Positions 55,909 to 64,000 of a stretch of 64,000 nt of DNA are shown here, one piece after another (position 1 is the first letter of the stretch; each line of letters starts with the position of its first letter). The stretch covers positions 1,005,500 through 1,069,499 of the forward strand of contig NW_004955423.1 in NCBI RefSeq assembly GCF_000276665.1, given 5' to 3'. The notes under the pieces were generated by a model. That model was not told the origin of the DNA and searched no databases. It was given only the letters and a program-made list of their open reading frames with translations. A program made the position numbers and the translations under genes. The DNA is from Chinchilla lanigera. Lineage: Eukaryota > Chordata > Mammalia > Rodentia > Chinchillidae.

Positions 55909-56095
55909 TCAAGTCAGGTGCAGTGGCGCACACCTATAACCAGCACTCTGGGAGGCTGAGGCAGGAAGTTCTCAAGGTGAAGTCCAGCCTGGACAACTTA
56001 GTGAAACCTTGCATTACATTTTTTTAAAAATAAAAAAGATTAGGAATGCTTAATGTAAAGGCCCTAGGATCAAACCCAAGAACCACAAAATAAAA
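55909..56095 (+). mobile_element. B1-dID composite SINE with target duplication
   Basis: The B1 half is GTCAGGTGCAGTGGCGCACA, CTCTGGGAGGCTGAGGCAGG, TTAGTGAAACCTTGC. The ID half is GGAATGCTTAATGTAAAGGC and CCTAGGATCAAACCCAAG. Direct repeats CAACACCTG at 55900-55908 and 56096-56104 prove that both halves inserted as one unit. Confidence 0.93.
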
Positions 56096-56104
56096 CAACA
56101 CCTG

Positions 56105-56524
56105 ACCCCTAGAAGGCAAAGAAGCCACAGGGGCATGCTCAAGGCTGCTTCCTACCTGCCCCTAGAGTGCCTTGTGTGAATAAGGGTAGGACACTCTTTC
56201 CTTAAGAGACTTTATTGCCGTCTGCCAGGCAAGCGTTGTAACCTGTGTATGAATCTGCCATGGCCTGGTGTGACTGGAGCCTTCTGAGAGGTCCCGCTAC
56301 TGTGCTGTCTGCATCTGGGCCCCAGGCTGTGTGCCGCTGTGCCCTGGGGGTGGGAAAATGCAGAGGCCCAGTTGCCCCTGCTCCCATTTGGCTTCGTGTA
56401 CCAAGTAGGGGATTTAAATTTTGAATTTGATGTTTGTCTCTTTGGAGTTTTCATTTACAATTAACAGTAAAGGTTTGGACTTTAAACAGTTATTAGCATA
56501 AGAAATATTTTCCTAGTCTGCGCA
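56105..56524. other. Unassigned sequence
   Basis: No recognised feature. Confidence 0.4.
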
Positions 56525-56540
56525 CCCCAGTAGGATTCTC

Positions 56541-56625
56541 TTTTTTTTTTTTTGGTACTAGAAATCGAACTCATAACCTTAGGCTTGCCAGGCAAGCACT
56601 TATGCCACTGAGCTATATCCCTGGC
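56541..56625 (-). mobile_element. ID SINE, reversed, with target duplication
   Basis: A T12 tail, GGTACTAGAAATCGAACTCA, TAACCTTAGGCTTGCCAGGC and CCACTGAGCTATATCCCTGG. Flanking repeats CCCCAGTAGGATTCT (56525) and CCCCAGTGGGATTCT (56626) differ at one base. Confidence 0.95.
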
Positions 56626-56641
56626 CCCCAGTGGGATTCTC

Positions 56642-57822
56642 AATTGATATCTTTCTTCACGCATCTTTGGATTATAACATTTTTAGGCAAGCCACAAAGC
56701 CAGGTATTGTCCACAAAAGGTGAAAAGAATCAATATATTAATATTTTCATTACAAGGATTTAGGTTTGCCACAAAGGCCTTCCCTGTTCTTTCTGCTCTA
56801 CTTCCGATTAAAATATCCAGGGCTTGTACTAAATGTTACTGGGCTGAAAACTTGTAGAGGACTAGATTTTATTTTTTGGCTGTGGAAGGGTCAAGACTGG
56901 CGGAAGCGATTGGGAAGTAACTGGCTTCATGATCCGCTTAGGCAGGTTTTCCATTGCAAACATACCAATTACTATAGTTCATTTAAAAATTCTTGAAGTG
57001 GACTTTGGAATTTGGTTATGAACTTGGTCACTGTTTGGAATTTTTAAAAAGGCAGGGATTCCAAGGGGCTGATTTTCTGAATTCTCTGAGAAACTAATCT
57101 TAGGTGGGTTTTCTTGCAAGATAATCCCAGAGGCGGCTGACCCGTAGTGCTTTGTATTGGTCGTCGGAAGTGCTCTTTAGGGGGAGGAGCTCGGTTTTTT
57201 TCACGTTTACACTGTCTGTTAGGGAGAGTGATGACCCAGGTTTCATGTCATCACAGGTCTTGCCAAAGTTCAGTGGACTTAGGTGAGGGTCTGTCAGTTT
57301 GGTCTTTCTCATTGCCTCAGCTTGGGCCACCTGGTGCAGCTCCCTACACAACCCAAAAGGTTTCTGACATTGAGCTCCTCAAATACGCAGGCTTCGCTTA
57401 GAAATTCAACCAACTTTACATAGTGACCCAGCACTCCAGTCAGAATGGTAATTTTGTTTTGATCGTAATTTCTGGATGAATTTTTAGAAAAACCTGACCT
57501 GTGGAGCTGGTTAGTACAGCTTGGTAAGAGGCCTGGACTGTTGTGGATTTGTCCCTTAATCTGAGGAGCCTCCCTGAGACTGAAGAAAGGAAGCTTTTGT
57601 TTGAGAGCGCTGCCAGCACTCTGGGTGCTGTGGCCAGGCCCTTCTCACTAAAAAGATCGTCCAGACCCTTCCTGCTTATTAGCTTGTATATTCTCTTGTT
57701 TCCCTCCTCACCCTTTCCCTTCCTCCCTTCTTTTATTTCCAGGCGTGTATATACTTCTTTTTTCTACTTCAAGTAAATTGACTTCTAGCGTTGATCATAA
57801 AATCAATGGATGATTAGAAAAT
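56642..57822. other. Unassigned sequence
   Basis: No interspersed repeat recognised. Two opposite-strand frames overlap at 57100-57401 without domain evidence. Confidence 0.4.
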
Positions 57823-57948
57823 CTTCTCTCCCTCTCCCTGTCAGTGTCTCTCTCTGTCTCTGTCTTTCTGTCTCTCTCTCTGTCTCTCTCTTTCTGTCTC
57901 TGTCTCCGTCTCTGTCTGCATCTGTCTCCTTCTCTTTCTTTCTCTCTC
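57823..57948 (+). repeat. (TCTC/TGTC)n microsatellite
   Basis: CT-rich with TCTCTGTC phrasing throughout. It is continuous with the composite SINE that follows. Confidence 0.95.
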
Positions 57949-58135
57949 TTGGTGTGGTACCAAGGGCTGAACCAGGGACTTCACACTGAGCTATATCCCC
58001 AGCCCTTTGTTATGTTTTCTTTTGAGACAGGGTCTCACTAAATTGCCAAGTTGCCCAGGCTGCATTTAAATTTATGGTCTTCCTGCCTCAGTCTCCCAGA
58101 GTGCTGGGATTAAAGCATGTGTTAGCACACCCAAC
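57949..58135 (-). mobile_element. B1-dID composite SINE, reversed
   Basis: The ID half is GGTACCAAGGGCTGAACCAG, ACACTGAGCTATATCCCCAG. The reversed B1 half is TTTTGAGACAGGGTCTCACT, CTTCCTGCCTCAGTCTCCCA, GTGCTGGGATTAAAGCATGT. Confidence 0.92.
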
Positions 58136-58690
58136 TTCAATTTTTAAAGTTCATTTTAGAGAATTTACCAACAACTAAGTGTCTGAGTCCCTGAAAGAGG
58201 CCTAGTCAGGTACAAGGAACTCTCACTTGGTGCTAATCTCAAATCTTTCTTGTACCCTCATGCTGGGTTCTGCCGCGTTGGATCTCTGGGCATGAGAGTT
58301 ACCTGGAGGCAACTGCACGCACTTGCTGAGATGGATGTATACAAAGTGCTTGCTGCCAAGTGGAAGTACGCCTTTCTGCAAATGATCAGCTTCATCCTGA
58401 AAAGACAGACCCATTCACTGCTGCTTAAAACCTTAAGAACTCTTGGCTTTGAACTGAAGTAAACAGAATGAACAAACTTGTGCCTAGGGAGAGGTGGACT
58501 ATTCCAAGGGCTTTTTTACTTCATTAAAACTAGCTTTTCAAAGGCCAGATATATCTAAGATTTTCTGATAGATTTTACACATCTTTAAAAAAATGTTTTT
58601 TGTGAAATAGAACTCTGCATTTGTTACTAAGAGTTATCTTTGAAAGAAGGTTCAACTCCCGCCTTGTTTCAAGTGAGTGGCCATCGTGTA
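58136..58690. other. Unassigned sequence
   Basis: No recognised feature. Confidence 0.4.
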
Positions 58691-58840
58691 CGGGTGCAGA
58701 GCTGGATGCTTTATGTGCATTAGGTCAAATAGTCCTGTGAGGTGGGAATTGTTACCCCCTCAGTGCGTACGGAAATATGCTCAGGGAAATGAGAAGTGTG
58801 CCCAGGGTCACATATTCTGGATCCAACTCCGAGTTCTCTT
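58691..58840 (-). mobile_element. MIR-like SINE, reversed
   Basis: TGCTTTATGTGCATTAGGTC, AAATAGTCCTGTGAGGTGGG, GTTACCCCCTCAGTGCGTAC, GTGCCCAGGGTCACATATTC and GGATCCAACTCCGAG follow the reversed MIR order. Confidence 0.75.
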
Positions 58841-59625
58841 CTCTGCCCTCAGTGACAAGGAAATTGCCAAATGGAGGGCGAGCTGTGGTTCTAGTTTGTT
58901 TACTGAGTACCTGCTATGTGCCAGGTTCTGGGCTAGGCTCCAGGAGCCAAAGGCAGAGAAGCGTGGCCTCGGGCCTCAGTGAGGGACACCCCGAAGACCC
59001 CTTCCCTCCGCCACCTGCAGTCCTTTCGTGGGCTGGCAGTGAAATCAAGCTCATTTAGCCTGACTCTCACGGCTCCTACCTGCCGTGCCAGCTCCCCCAT
59101 CTCCTCCTACAGATGTGTCACTGCTGCTGGACCACACCGCCAAGGCGTGGAGGCGCACCGTAAGGGACAGTGTGTTCAGAGAGCCAAGGAAGATCTGTGA
59201 AACAGGGCCCTGCATCAGGACACAATGGCGAGTTAGTCTGGGCCCGGTGGAAAAGGGCATTTCCTGTCCTGTGAAGGAGGCTTTGGGTTTTATGTGGGTG
59301 ACTGTGAGCCCTCGGGGACGTAATCATTATTTCCCCAGGTCTAGGCAGCCCGTAGACCCAAGTAACTTTCTGAAAACCTTGATGCCTCAAATTTTTGGAC
59401 TTGCAGACCCCACTCTGTCACTCTTACCCATCTCCCCATCATTTAAATTTTTGTCAGGTATCCCCGGGGCCCACAGGGAAGCCCCTTGTTGGCGGGCACA
59501 GCCCCCTTGTGATCTGGGCTTCGTAGCAGACTGAATTGAATCTGTTGTGTATGCAGGTTTGGTGTACGACAGGGCTGTGGCTCAGCTCCCTTGGTCTGTG
59601 AGGAACATGTTCAAAGCTCCAGGAT
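58841..59625. other. Unassigned sequence
   Basis: ACTGAGTACCTGCTATGTGC with CAGGTTCTGGGCTAGGCTCC at about 58903-58945 resembles a LINE/MIR-type core, too short to place. A 149-codon forward frame (59085-59534) has no recognised domain and overlaps reverse frames. Confidence 0.35.
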
Positions 59626-59857
59626 CGCCAGACATGGTGGCACAAGCCTGTGATCTTCACACTTTGGGAAGGAAGGGGCAGGAAGATCACAAATTTGAGC
59701 CAAATCTGGGCAGTTTAGCAATTCAGTAAGACCCTGTCTCAAAATTTAAAATTAAAAAGAGCTGGAGATGTTGCTTAGTATGAAGGCCCTGGGTTCACCG
59801 CCCCCACCACCCCCTGCCAGTACTGCAGAATAAAATGAGACAAACAAACAAAAAATC
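59626..59857 (+). mobile_element. B1-dID composite SINE
   Basis: The B1 half is GCCAGACATGGTGGCACAAG, GGGGCAGGAAGATCACAAAT, AGTAAGACCCTGTCTCAAAA. The ID half is GAGCTGGAGATGTTGCTTAG, AAGGCCCTGGGTTCACCGCC. It ends in an A-rich tail (ACAAACAAACAAAAAA). Confidence 0.9.
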
Positions 59858-60935
59858 TCAAGGATCTAAGGGGACAGGGCAGGGTGGGGTTGTCTCTCTC
59901 CTTCCCCCTGTACCAGGTCTGAGCCTTAGAGAAAGTAAAAGCTGTACATTAAGTGTCCTCAGGTTGCGGGGAGGGGTATTGAAAAGAGATTCTGGGTGTC
60001 AGGCCAACCTTAGCCTGGAGGCACACGTTGACTGAAGTCTCTGAGCCTAAGGGTGATAGGATAAGTCTGGTGACATTATAGGCAACCGGTTGTAGGACTG
60101 GAAGTAGGAGGTAGAGGGATCTTGAGGAGCTACAGCAGAGGTTTCTGAACAGTAACCAAATCAGTAAAAAATAAAATGGGGTATGTGGTAGGAGGTAGAA
60201 TCAGGAACTTCTTCATCCATGGAAGTTGATTCGGAGGGTTTTGTTTGGGTGATGAAGGCAGAGGAGATGTCAGTGTCCAGCCAGGAAAGGGGGAGAACAG
60301 CAGAGGGGACGAGTTCAGTCTGAAATGCAATCTAGGAAACATCCCTACCAGGTATCAACCCTGACAGCTGACAGTGGAGACTGGGGCTTTTCAACAGATT
60401 GCACCGGCCTCATGCCTCCAGCTCGGCCCACCCCGTCCATTCTGCCCCTTGCAGCTGGATTGATTCTCCACAGCATCTTGGGCGCCTGTTGCCCTCCCAG
60501 ATCATCAGTGACTCATTGTCTGGAGAACGAAGGTCTGACCTGCAGCCCCCAGCGCTGGACTCCCCTCACTTGATCCCGCCTTCCTATAGCAGGGCTGCTT
60601 TGGTCCTGTGTGGCAGGGACTCAGCTCATACTGAGATTAGGCTACAGGGGAGATACTGGTTGGCCTAGGAGTGTGCCCAGGACACCCACCAGCCTCTGCT
60701 CCTCTTCCTGTGCTAATTTCATTCTTTCAGCCTGCTTTGGTTCCTCTGGTAGGAACCAGGTAGAGATGAAGCAAATTGCAGACTCCAAGTCTCATAATGT
60801 TTTTACCAGAGTTGGGTAGGGTGTCTTCTTCCAGCCAGGGTAAGGGGCCAATGGCCAGTGAAGTGGGCTTGAGCTAGTGTGTGGCAGGAAGATGGCACTC
60901 TTCTGCAGGATAGGGTTGGGGCGGCGCTATAGGTG
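59858..60935. other. Unassigned sequence
   Basis: No repeat recognised with confidence. Short frames at 60130-60819 have no domain evidence. Confidence 0.4.
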
Positions 60936-61322
60936 TATACAGAGTCTGCCAACAAAATGTATGTGCACTTCAGGAAAAGAAAAACTTGTGCAAGTATTTT
61001 AATACTAAATGTATTGAGACATCATGAGATTAATACAAGTTACCTTTGGCCTCTACAATTACAAGAGGTGCTCAAAGTGGTGGCCATTAGATTCCCAACA
61101 TTTATTAGTACAACGAACTGCTGCTGGGATAACCTTGGTCATTGAGATCGCTGCCCGTGCTTTTTCAATTTCTTCTCTAAGGGCTGACAAGATAGTGGGT
61201 TTTCTGTGATACACGGCATCCTCAAGGGTCCCCCATATGAGGATAATACCACTTGTTGAAGAAATATTATCCTATTTTTTTTTCCTGAAGCGTGTATACA
61301 AGTTTTTTATGGATTGTGTATA
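60936..61322 (-). mobile_element. Tc1/mariner/IS630-superfamily element, internally deleted
   Basis: The left end TATACAGAGTCTGCCAACAA and the inverse of the right end TATACACAATCCATAAAAAA are related along ~43 bases (about 30 identical), with a shared CTTCAGGAAAA block at the inner end: clear terminal inverted repeats. The ends sit at TATA, fitting TA target duplication. Transposition orientation is reverse. Between the ends is only the 3' part of a transposase gene (61059-61235), plus a 9-base perfect hairpin AGGATAATA/TATTATCCT (on + at 61236-61275). Most of the element is deleted, so it could only have moved with help from a full copy. Confidence 0.8.
61059..61235 (-). pseudogene. Transposase C-terminal fragment (Tc1/mariner/IS630-like, DDE type)
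   Basis: Read on the reverse strand, 58 codons without interruption end at TAA (61059-61061). The peptide begins WGTLEDAVYHRKPT, preceded in frame by IILI, giving the FFLWG.LKD.VY-like block that follows the last catalytic acid in many animal IS630/Tc1-type transposases. It continues with ALREEIEKARAAI and ends NGHHFEHLL, a C-terminus common in arthropod members of this superfamily. The DNA-binding helix-turn-helix and all three DDE catalytic positions are absent, so it is non-functional. The surviving frame, with no stop, hints that the fragment is not extremely old. Assignment rests on motif recognition; no search was run. Confidence 0.7.
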
Positions 61323-61419
61323 TCTCCCCACCGTCACATCTTCACATGCGTTAGCCTTGTGCTTTCCAGCCAGAACCTCCGTGCTCCGTGCCCAGCTACT
61401 CCCTGTCTTTTGATGCCTT

Positions 61420-61830
61420 AGTGTCATGCTCCATATCCTGTTCCTAAACTCCTCTTTAAGTTTTATCTTCAAGGTCCAACCCTGATCATCCAGTACCAAT
61501 CTCTTCCTTCCCATATCCATGAAGCCATCCCAGAACACTCTAGGCCATGGTGTCTTTTCTCATTTTGACCCAGGAGAAAATCAAAGGACAAAGAGTTGGG
61601 GTATCTTACCCAGGGTGCAGAGCTGGGAGTGCCAGGGAAAAGATACCAAGGCAGGCAGCCTCTCCCAAACGTGCTGGGGTGTGTTAGGTTATTTCTTTGT
61701 GTGTCGTCTTCCCATGAGACTGTGCCCTCCTTGAGAGCAGGGAGTGGCTTGTTTGGTCATAAATGGCGCCTCTGCAGTATTTCCCTTTCTACCATCAGTT
61801 CCTGCATTGGGAGATAGCATCTTTCTTACA
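61420..61830 (+). mobile_element. Possible L2 LINE 3' end, sense (weak)
   Basis: CTAAACTCCTCTTTAAGTTT, GAAGCCATCCCAGAACACTC and later TGAGACTGTGCCCTCCTTGA, GAGCAGGGAGTGGCTTGTTT recall the sense L2 3' end, including the cctTGAGAGCAGGGA phrase. An unplaced ~120-base segment sits between. Confidence 0.45.
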
Positions 61831-62329
61831 CAATTTAAAATCCTGTGGGAACTGAGAAGCTTTTCTTACAGACGAGGATTGAGTAAAATAAATATGAATT
61901 ATAATGCAGATGCCATTTTTTTTCTAGTTCTGTCTGTTACATGCAAATGTGTATCCTCAGCCTCCTCCGGGAGCTTCTGACAGAGGCCCACATACCCCGC
62001 CCTCATCCCTGGCTTAGAAACACAGATCTCCTGCACATCCAGGCCTATTGTTGTGCCTGATTTGAAATGCAGGCTCTGATGCTCATGCGGAAGACCCTGC
62101 GTGCCATTTCTCCCAGGCTGGAATGGCTCTCTCTTCCTTGGACAGCTATTGAAACATGAGTTTCCGAGTTCACTGAGGTTCCCAGCACGTTCACAGAGCT
62201 GGCTGTGCACCTCCACAATGTGTTTCCCAACCATCTCCTTGGCTCTGGCTACTCCAGCCTGTCAAGACTGGACTTGCGGGAGTGTGTGGGGGCTGCAGAC
62301 ATTCCTCCCAGACTCAGAGTGAAGCTCAT
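61831..62329. other. Unassigned sequence
   Basis: Two overlapping reverse frames (61899-62234) and short forward frames have no recognised domain. Confidence 0.4.
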
Positions 62330-62342
62330 GATTTTTAGAGCC

Positions 62343-62394
62343 ATCGCTTCTCGGCCTTTTGGCTAAGATTAAGTGTAGTATCTGTTCTTATCAG
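62343..62394 (+). pseudogene. U2 snRNA 5' fragment, 3'-truncated retropseudogene
   Basis: ATCGCTTCTCGGCCTTTTGG, CTAAGATTAAGTGTAGTATC and TGTTCTTATCAG match U2 snRNA positions 1-52 with one change (GATCAAG to GATTAAG). It stops just after the branch-point recognition region. Perfect direct repeats ATTTTTAGAGCC flank it (62331-62342, 62395-62406; 14 bases if ambiguous ends are included). There is no A tail and no upstream U2 promoter elements, so it is a retrocopy, not a working gene. Confidence 0.97.
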
Positions 62395-62407
62395 ATTTTT
62401 AGAGCCA

Positions 62408-62684
62408 GCCCCAGCAAGCGAGAGCCACAGCTGGCCACAGAGCTAGACCGTGGGTACTGTGGCAGGAGGCAGGGAATTTTCTTGAGAGGTCTGAAGAAGC
62501 CTGTGGCAGGCAGCTGCACGCCACACAGAGTGCTAGGCTCCTTTCCTTGACTGCTTCCCTCCCAAACTCCACCCTCTCTGTGCCTCTTACGTCAGACCTT
62601 GAATACAAAGTTCATTTATTATAGAACCAGATTAGTTGCATCCTGATATAAATACAAAAGCAGTTAACATTCATGCTATCTGCC
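62408..62684. other. Unassigned sequence
   Basis: No recognised feature. Confidence 0.4.
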
Positions 62685-62880
62685 CGGATATGTCTCAAGG
62701 GCTTTATAGATGTTGACCCATTTAATCCTTATTAACATTGTGTAACACTGTTGTCACCCCTTTGCAGATTGGGAATCTGAGGTTCTACAGACAGTTAATG
62801 ACACTTGCCAAGGCCACAGAGCTGTGCAGCTGTACAGGAGCCTGGGTATTGAGGTGGCCAGCTGGCCCACATGATTAAAC
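62685..62880 (-). mobile_element. MIR-like SINE, reversed
   Basis: AAGGGCTTTATAGATGTTGA, CCCATTTAATCCTTATTAAC, CCTTTGCAGATTGGGAATCT, CACTTGCCAAGGCCACAGAG and CTGTACAGGAGCCTGGGTAT follow the reversed MIR order well. Confidence 0.8.
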
Positions 62881-64000
62881 ACTGTGTTGTAACATCCGTT
62901 AACAACAAAGTTACTAAAATGCTTGTGATAGGATAGACGTAGTTAGATTCACATTTCCATAAAAGGCATCAATAACCGTAGTTTATGATTTTCTAACCTT
63001 CAGTTTAGTTGGACAGTTGTGGGCCCATCAGCTGACTACATCACACCTCAGACCTCAGTGCTAATGACCAGGACTAAGATGCAATTTTAGAGGTCAAGAC
63101 ATGGGAGTGGGTAACCCTGGAACAGGACCAAGAGATTCTTAAGAGACACTTATTATTTAATAGATGTAAATGGTACTTCTTACTGCCCCCCAAAGAACTG
63201 TTTCCTGGTATCTACTAGGTCAAATAAAGGCAAAGTAGAAGATATGGGCTCTGCCTGCATCATGTCCCTTAGTGGTTGTGGGTGGGATGAAGCTGTAAGA
63301 CCCATGGGCAGAATGTTCTTGATCCAAAGCTGAGCAGCTTCCCACAGCTACCATGCAAGGTGACACTCAGGATGGCTGGAGCCTGTGCTGGCAACAAAAA
63401 CCCACCCCTGGCTCTCCTGCTCCTCCCCTGGCCACCATCTCCTTTCTCTCCAGATAAAACTGGGAAAATAAGAAATCAGAGTTGCCTTCTAGGAATGAAG
63501 TGCAAAGTCAGGGAAAAATAGAGAATCTGAGCTTGGAGAAAAGTTGTATCACTCTAATTTATTCTTAACATCAATAGCTATGTGTGAGAGATTGGTTTTT
63601 CTTGAGCTTTCTTGCTGAAACTTTCTGCCTGGCAGTTGGAGAACAAGAGAACCAATTCCCCTTGTGGCCCTTCTCCACCAGGGGGCTCAGAAGCTGTCTT
63701 CTCAAATGAAAGGTTTATACTTTTGCACTTTCTGGCATGTGATGGGTGAGATCTTGCTGATTCCTAAGATACCTTCAAGCCAGGGTTCTTATTACCCACA
63801 TGCAATATAGTTGGCTTCTTTTTAATGCTAATCTTTTCAGTAACCACACACTCTGGGACCCTAACTTTATAGGCATTTTCTTTCTGATAAAACTGCAAAC
63901 TTTCCAAATTATTTTGCTGTGGTTTTGTTTATGATTTTCTCTGTAGATCTGACTAAAAAGCAGCCAGCAGTACTGATGCCACAGCCTGAATGTTGGGCTG
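62881..64000. other. Unassigned sequence
   Basis: No interspersed repeat, RNA gene or exon-like signal recognised through the window end. Confidence 0.4.

Noticed and set aside
59085..59534. 149-codon forward frame
   Set aside because: It overlaps reverse frames, has no domain, no splice junctions and no start context.
62343..62394. Functional U2 snRNA gene
   Set aside because: Only 52 bases, no Sm site, no 3' box and no upstream promoter elements; flanked by target duplications.

Overview
This window is a stretch of non-murid rodent nuclear DNA, intergenic or intronic, built mostly from layers of old and young transposable elements. I cannot demonstrate a complete protein-coding gene. The rodent call rests on three visible repeat types. 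First, BC1/tRNA-Ala-like ID SINEs in a distinctive form (head GGGGCTGGGGATTTAGCTC, box B GGTCGTGAGTTCG, ending in CCGGTACCGG plus an A-rich tail). Second, B1 SINEs, many carrying an ID-like 3' half (B1-dID type). Third, one rodent-type family of ERVL-MaLR-like solo LTRs, present at least five times. Canonical murid B2/B4 elements were not seen. The combination fits a hystricognath or other early-branching rodent lineage better than mouse or rat, but the species is not proven.

Layout. 1-8.5 kb: two solo LTRs, a Tigger-like DNA transposon, reversed L1 relics cut by B1 and ID insertions, and a third LTR with near-perfect 5-bp target duplications. 9.1-10.7 kb: an L2 relic split by an MLT-like LTR. 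14.2 kb: an LTR nested exactly inside a B1. 15.2-18.2 kb: a reversed L1 and a nearly full-length hAT-Charlie relic. 21.6 kb: another Tigger-like element. 26.2-28.1 kb: a U6 snRNA fragment joined to an L1 3' end, then a hAT element holding two ID insertions. 30.3-32.5 kb: a Tigger-like element, a reversed L2 and an LTR. 33-48 kb: a region poorer in young repeats, with several A/T-motif-rich stretches that look like conserved noncoding elements, an assembly gap that appears false (38.4 kb), and a small CpG-rich patch ending in a possible alternative first exon (45.6-45.9 kb). 48.5-60 kb: more IDs, composite SINEs, an L2 reverse-transcriptase relic that stays open for 229 codons, and another LTR. 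60.9-62.4 kb: a short Tc1/mariner/IS630-type element retaining the C-terminus of its transposase, and a 3'-truncated U2 snRNA retrocopy.

The parts do not form an operon-like or pathway-like system. They record insertion history: who inserted into whom, with target duplications that can be read base by base. The items most worth checking are the mariner-like relic with a readable transposase tail, two tailless retrocopies (ID at 51.9 kb and U2 at 62.3 kb), the U6/L1 junction, the false gap, and the unidentified first-exon candidate at 45.8 kb. Family names are from recognition by eye and boundaries are approximate unless a target duplication is given.
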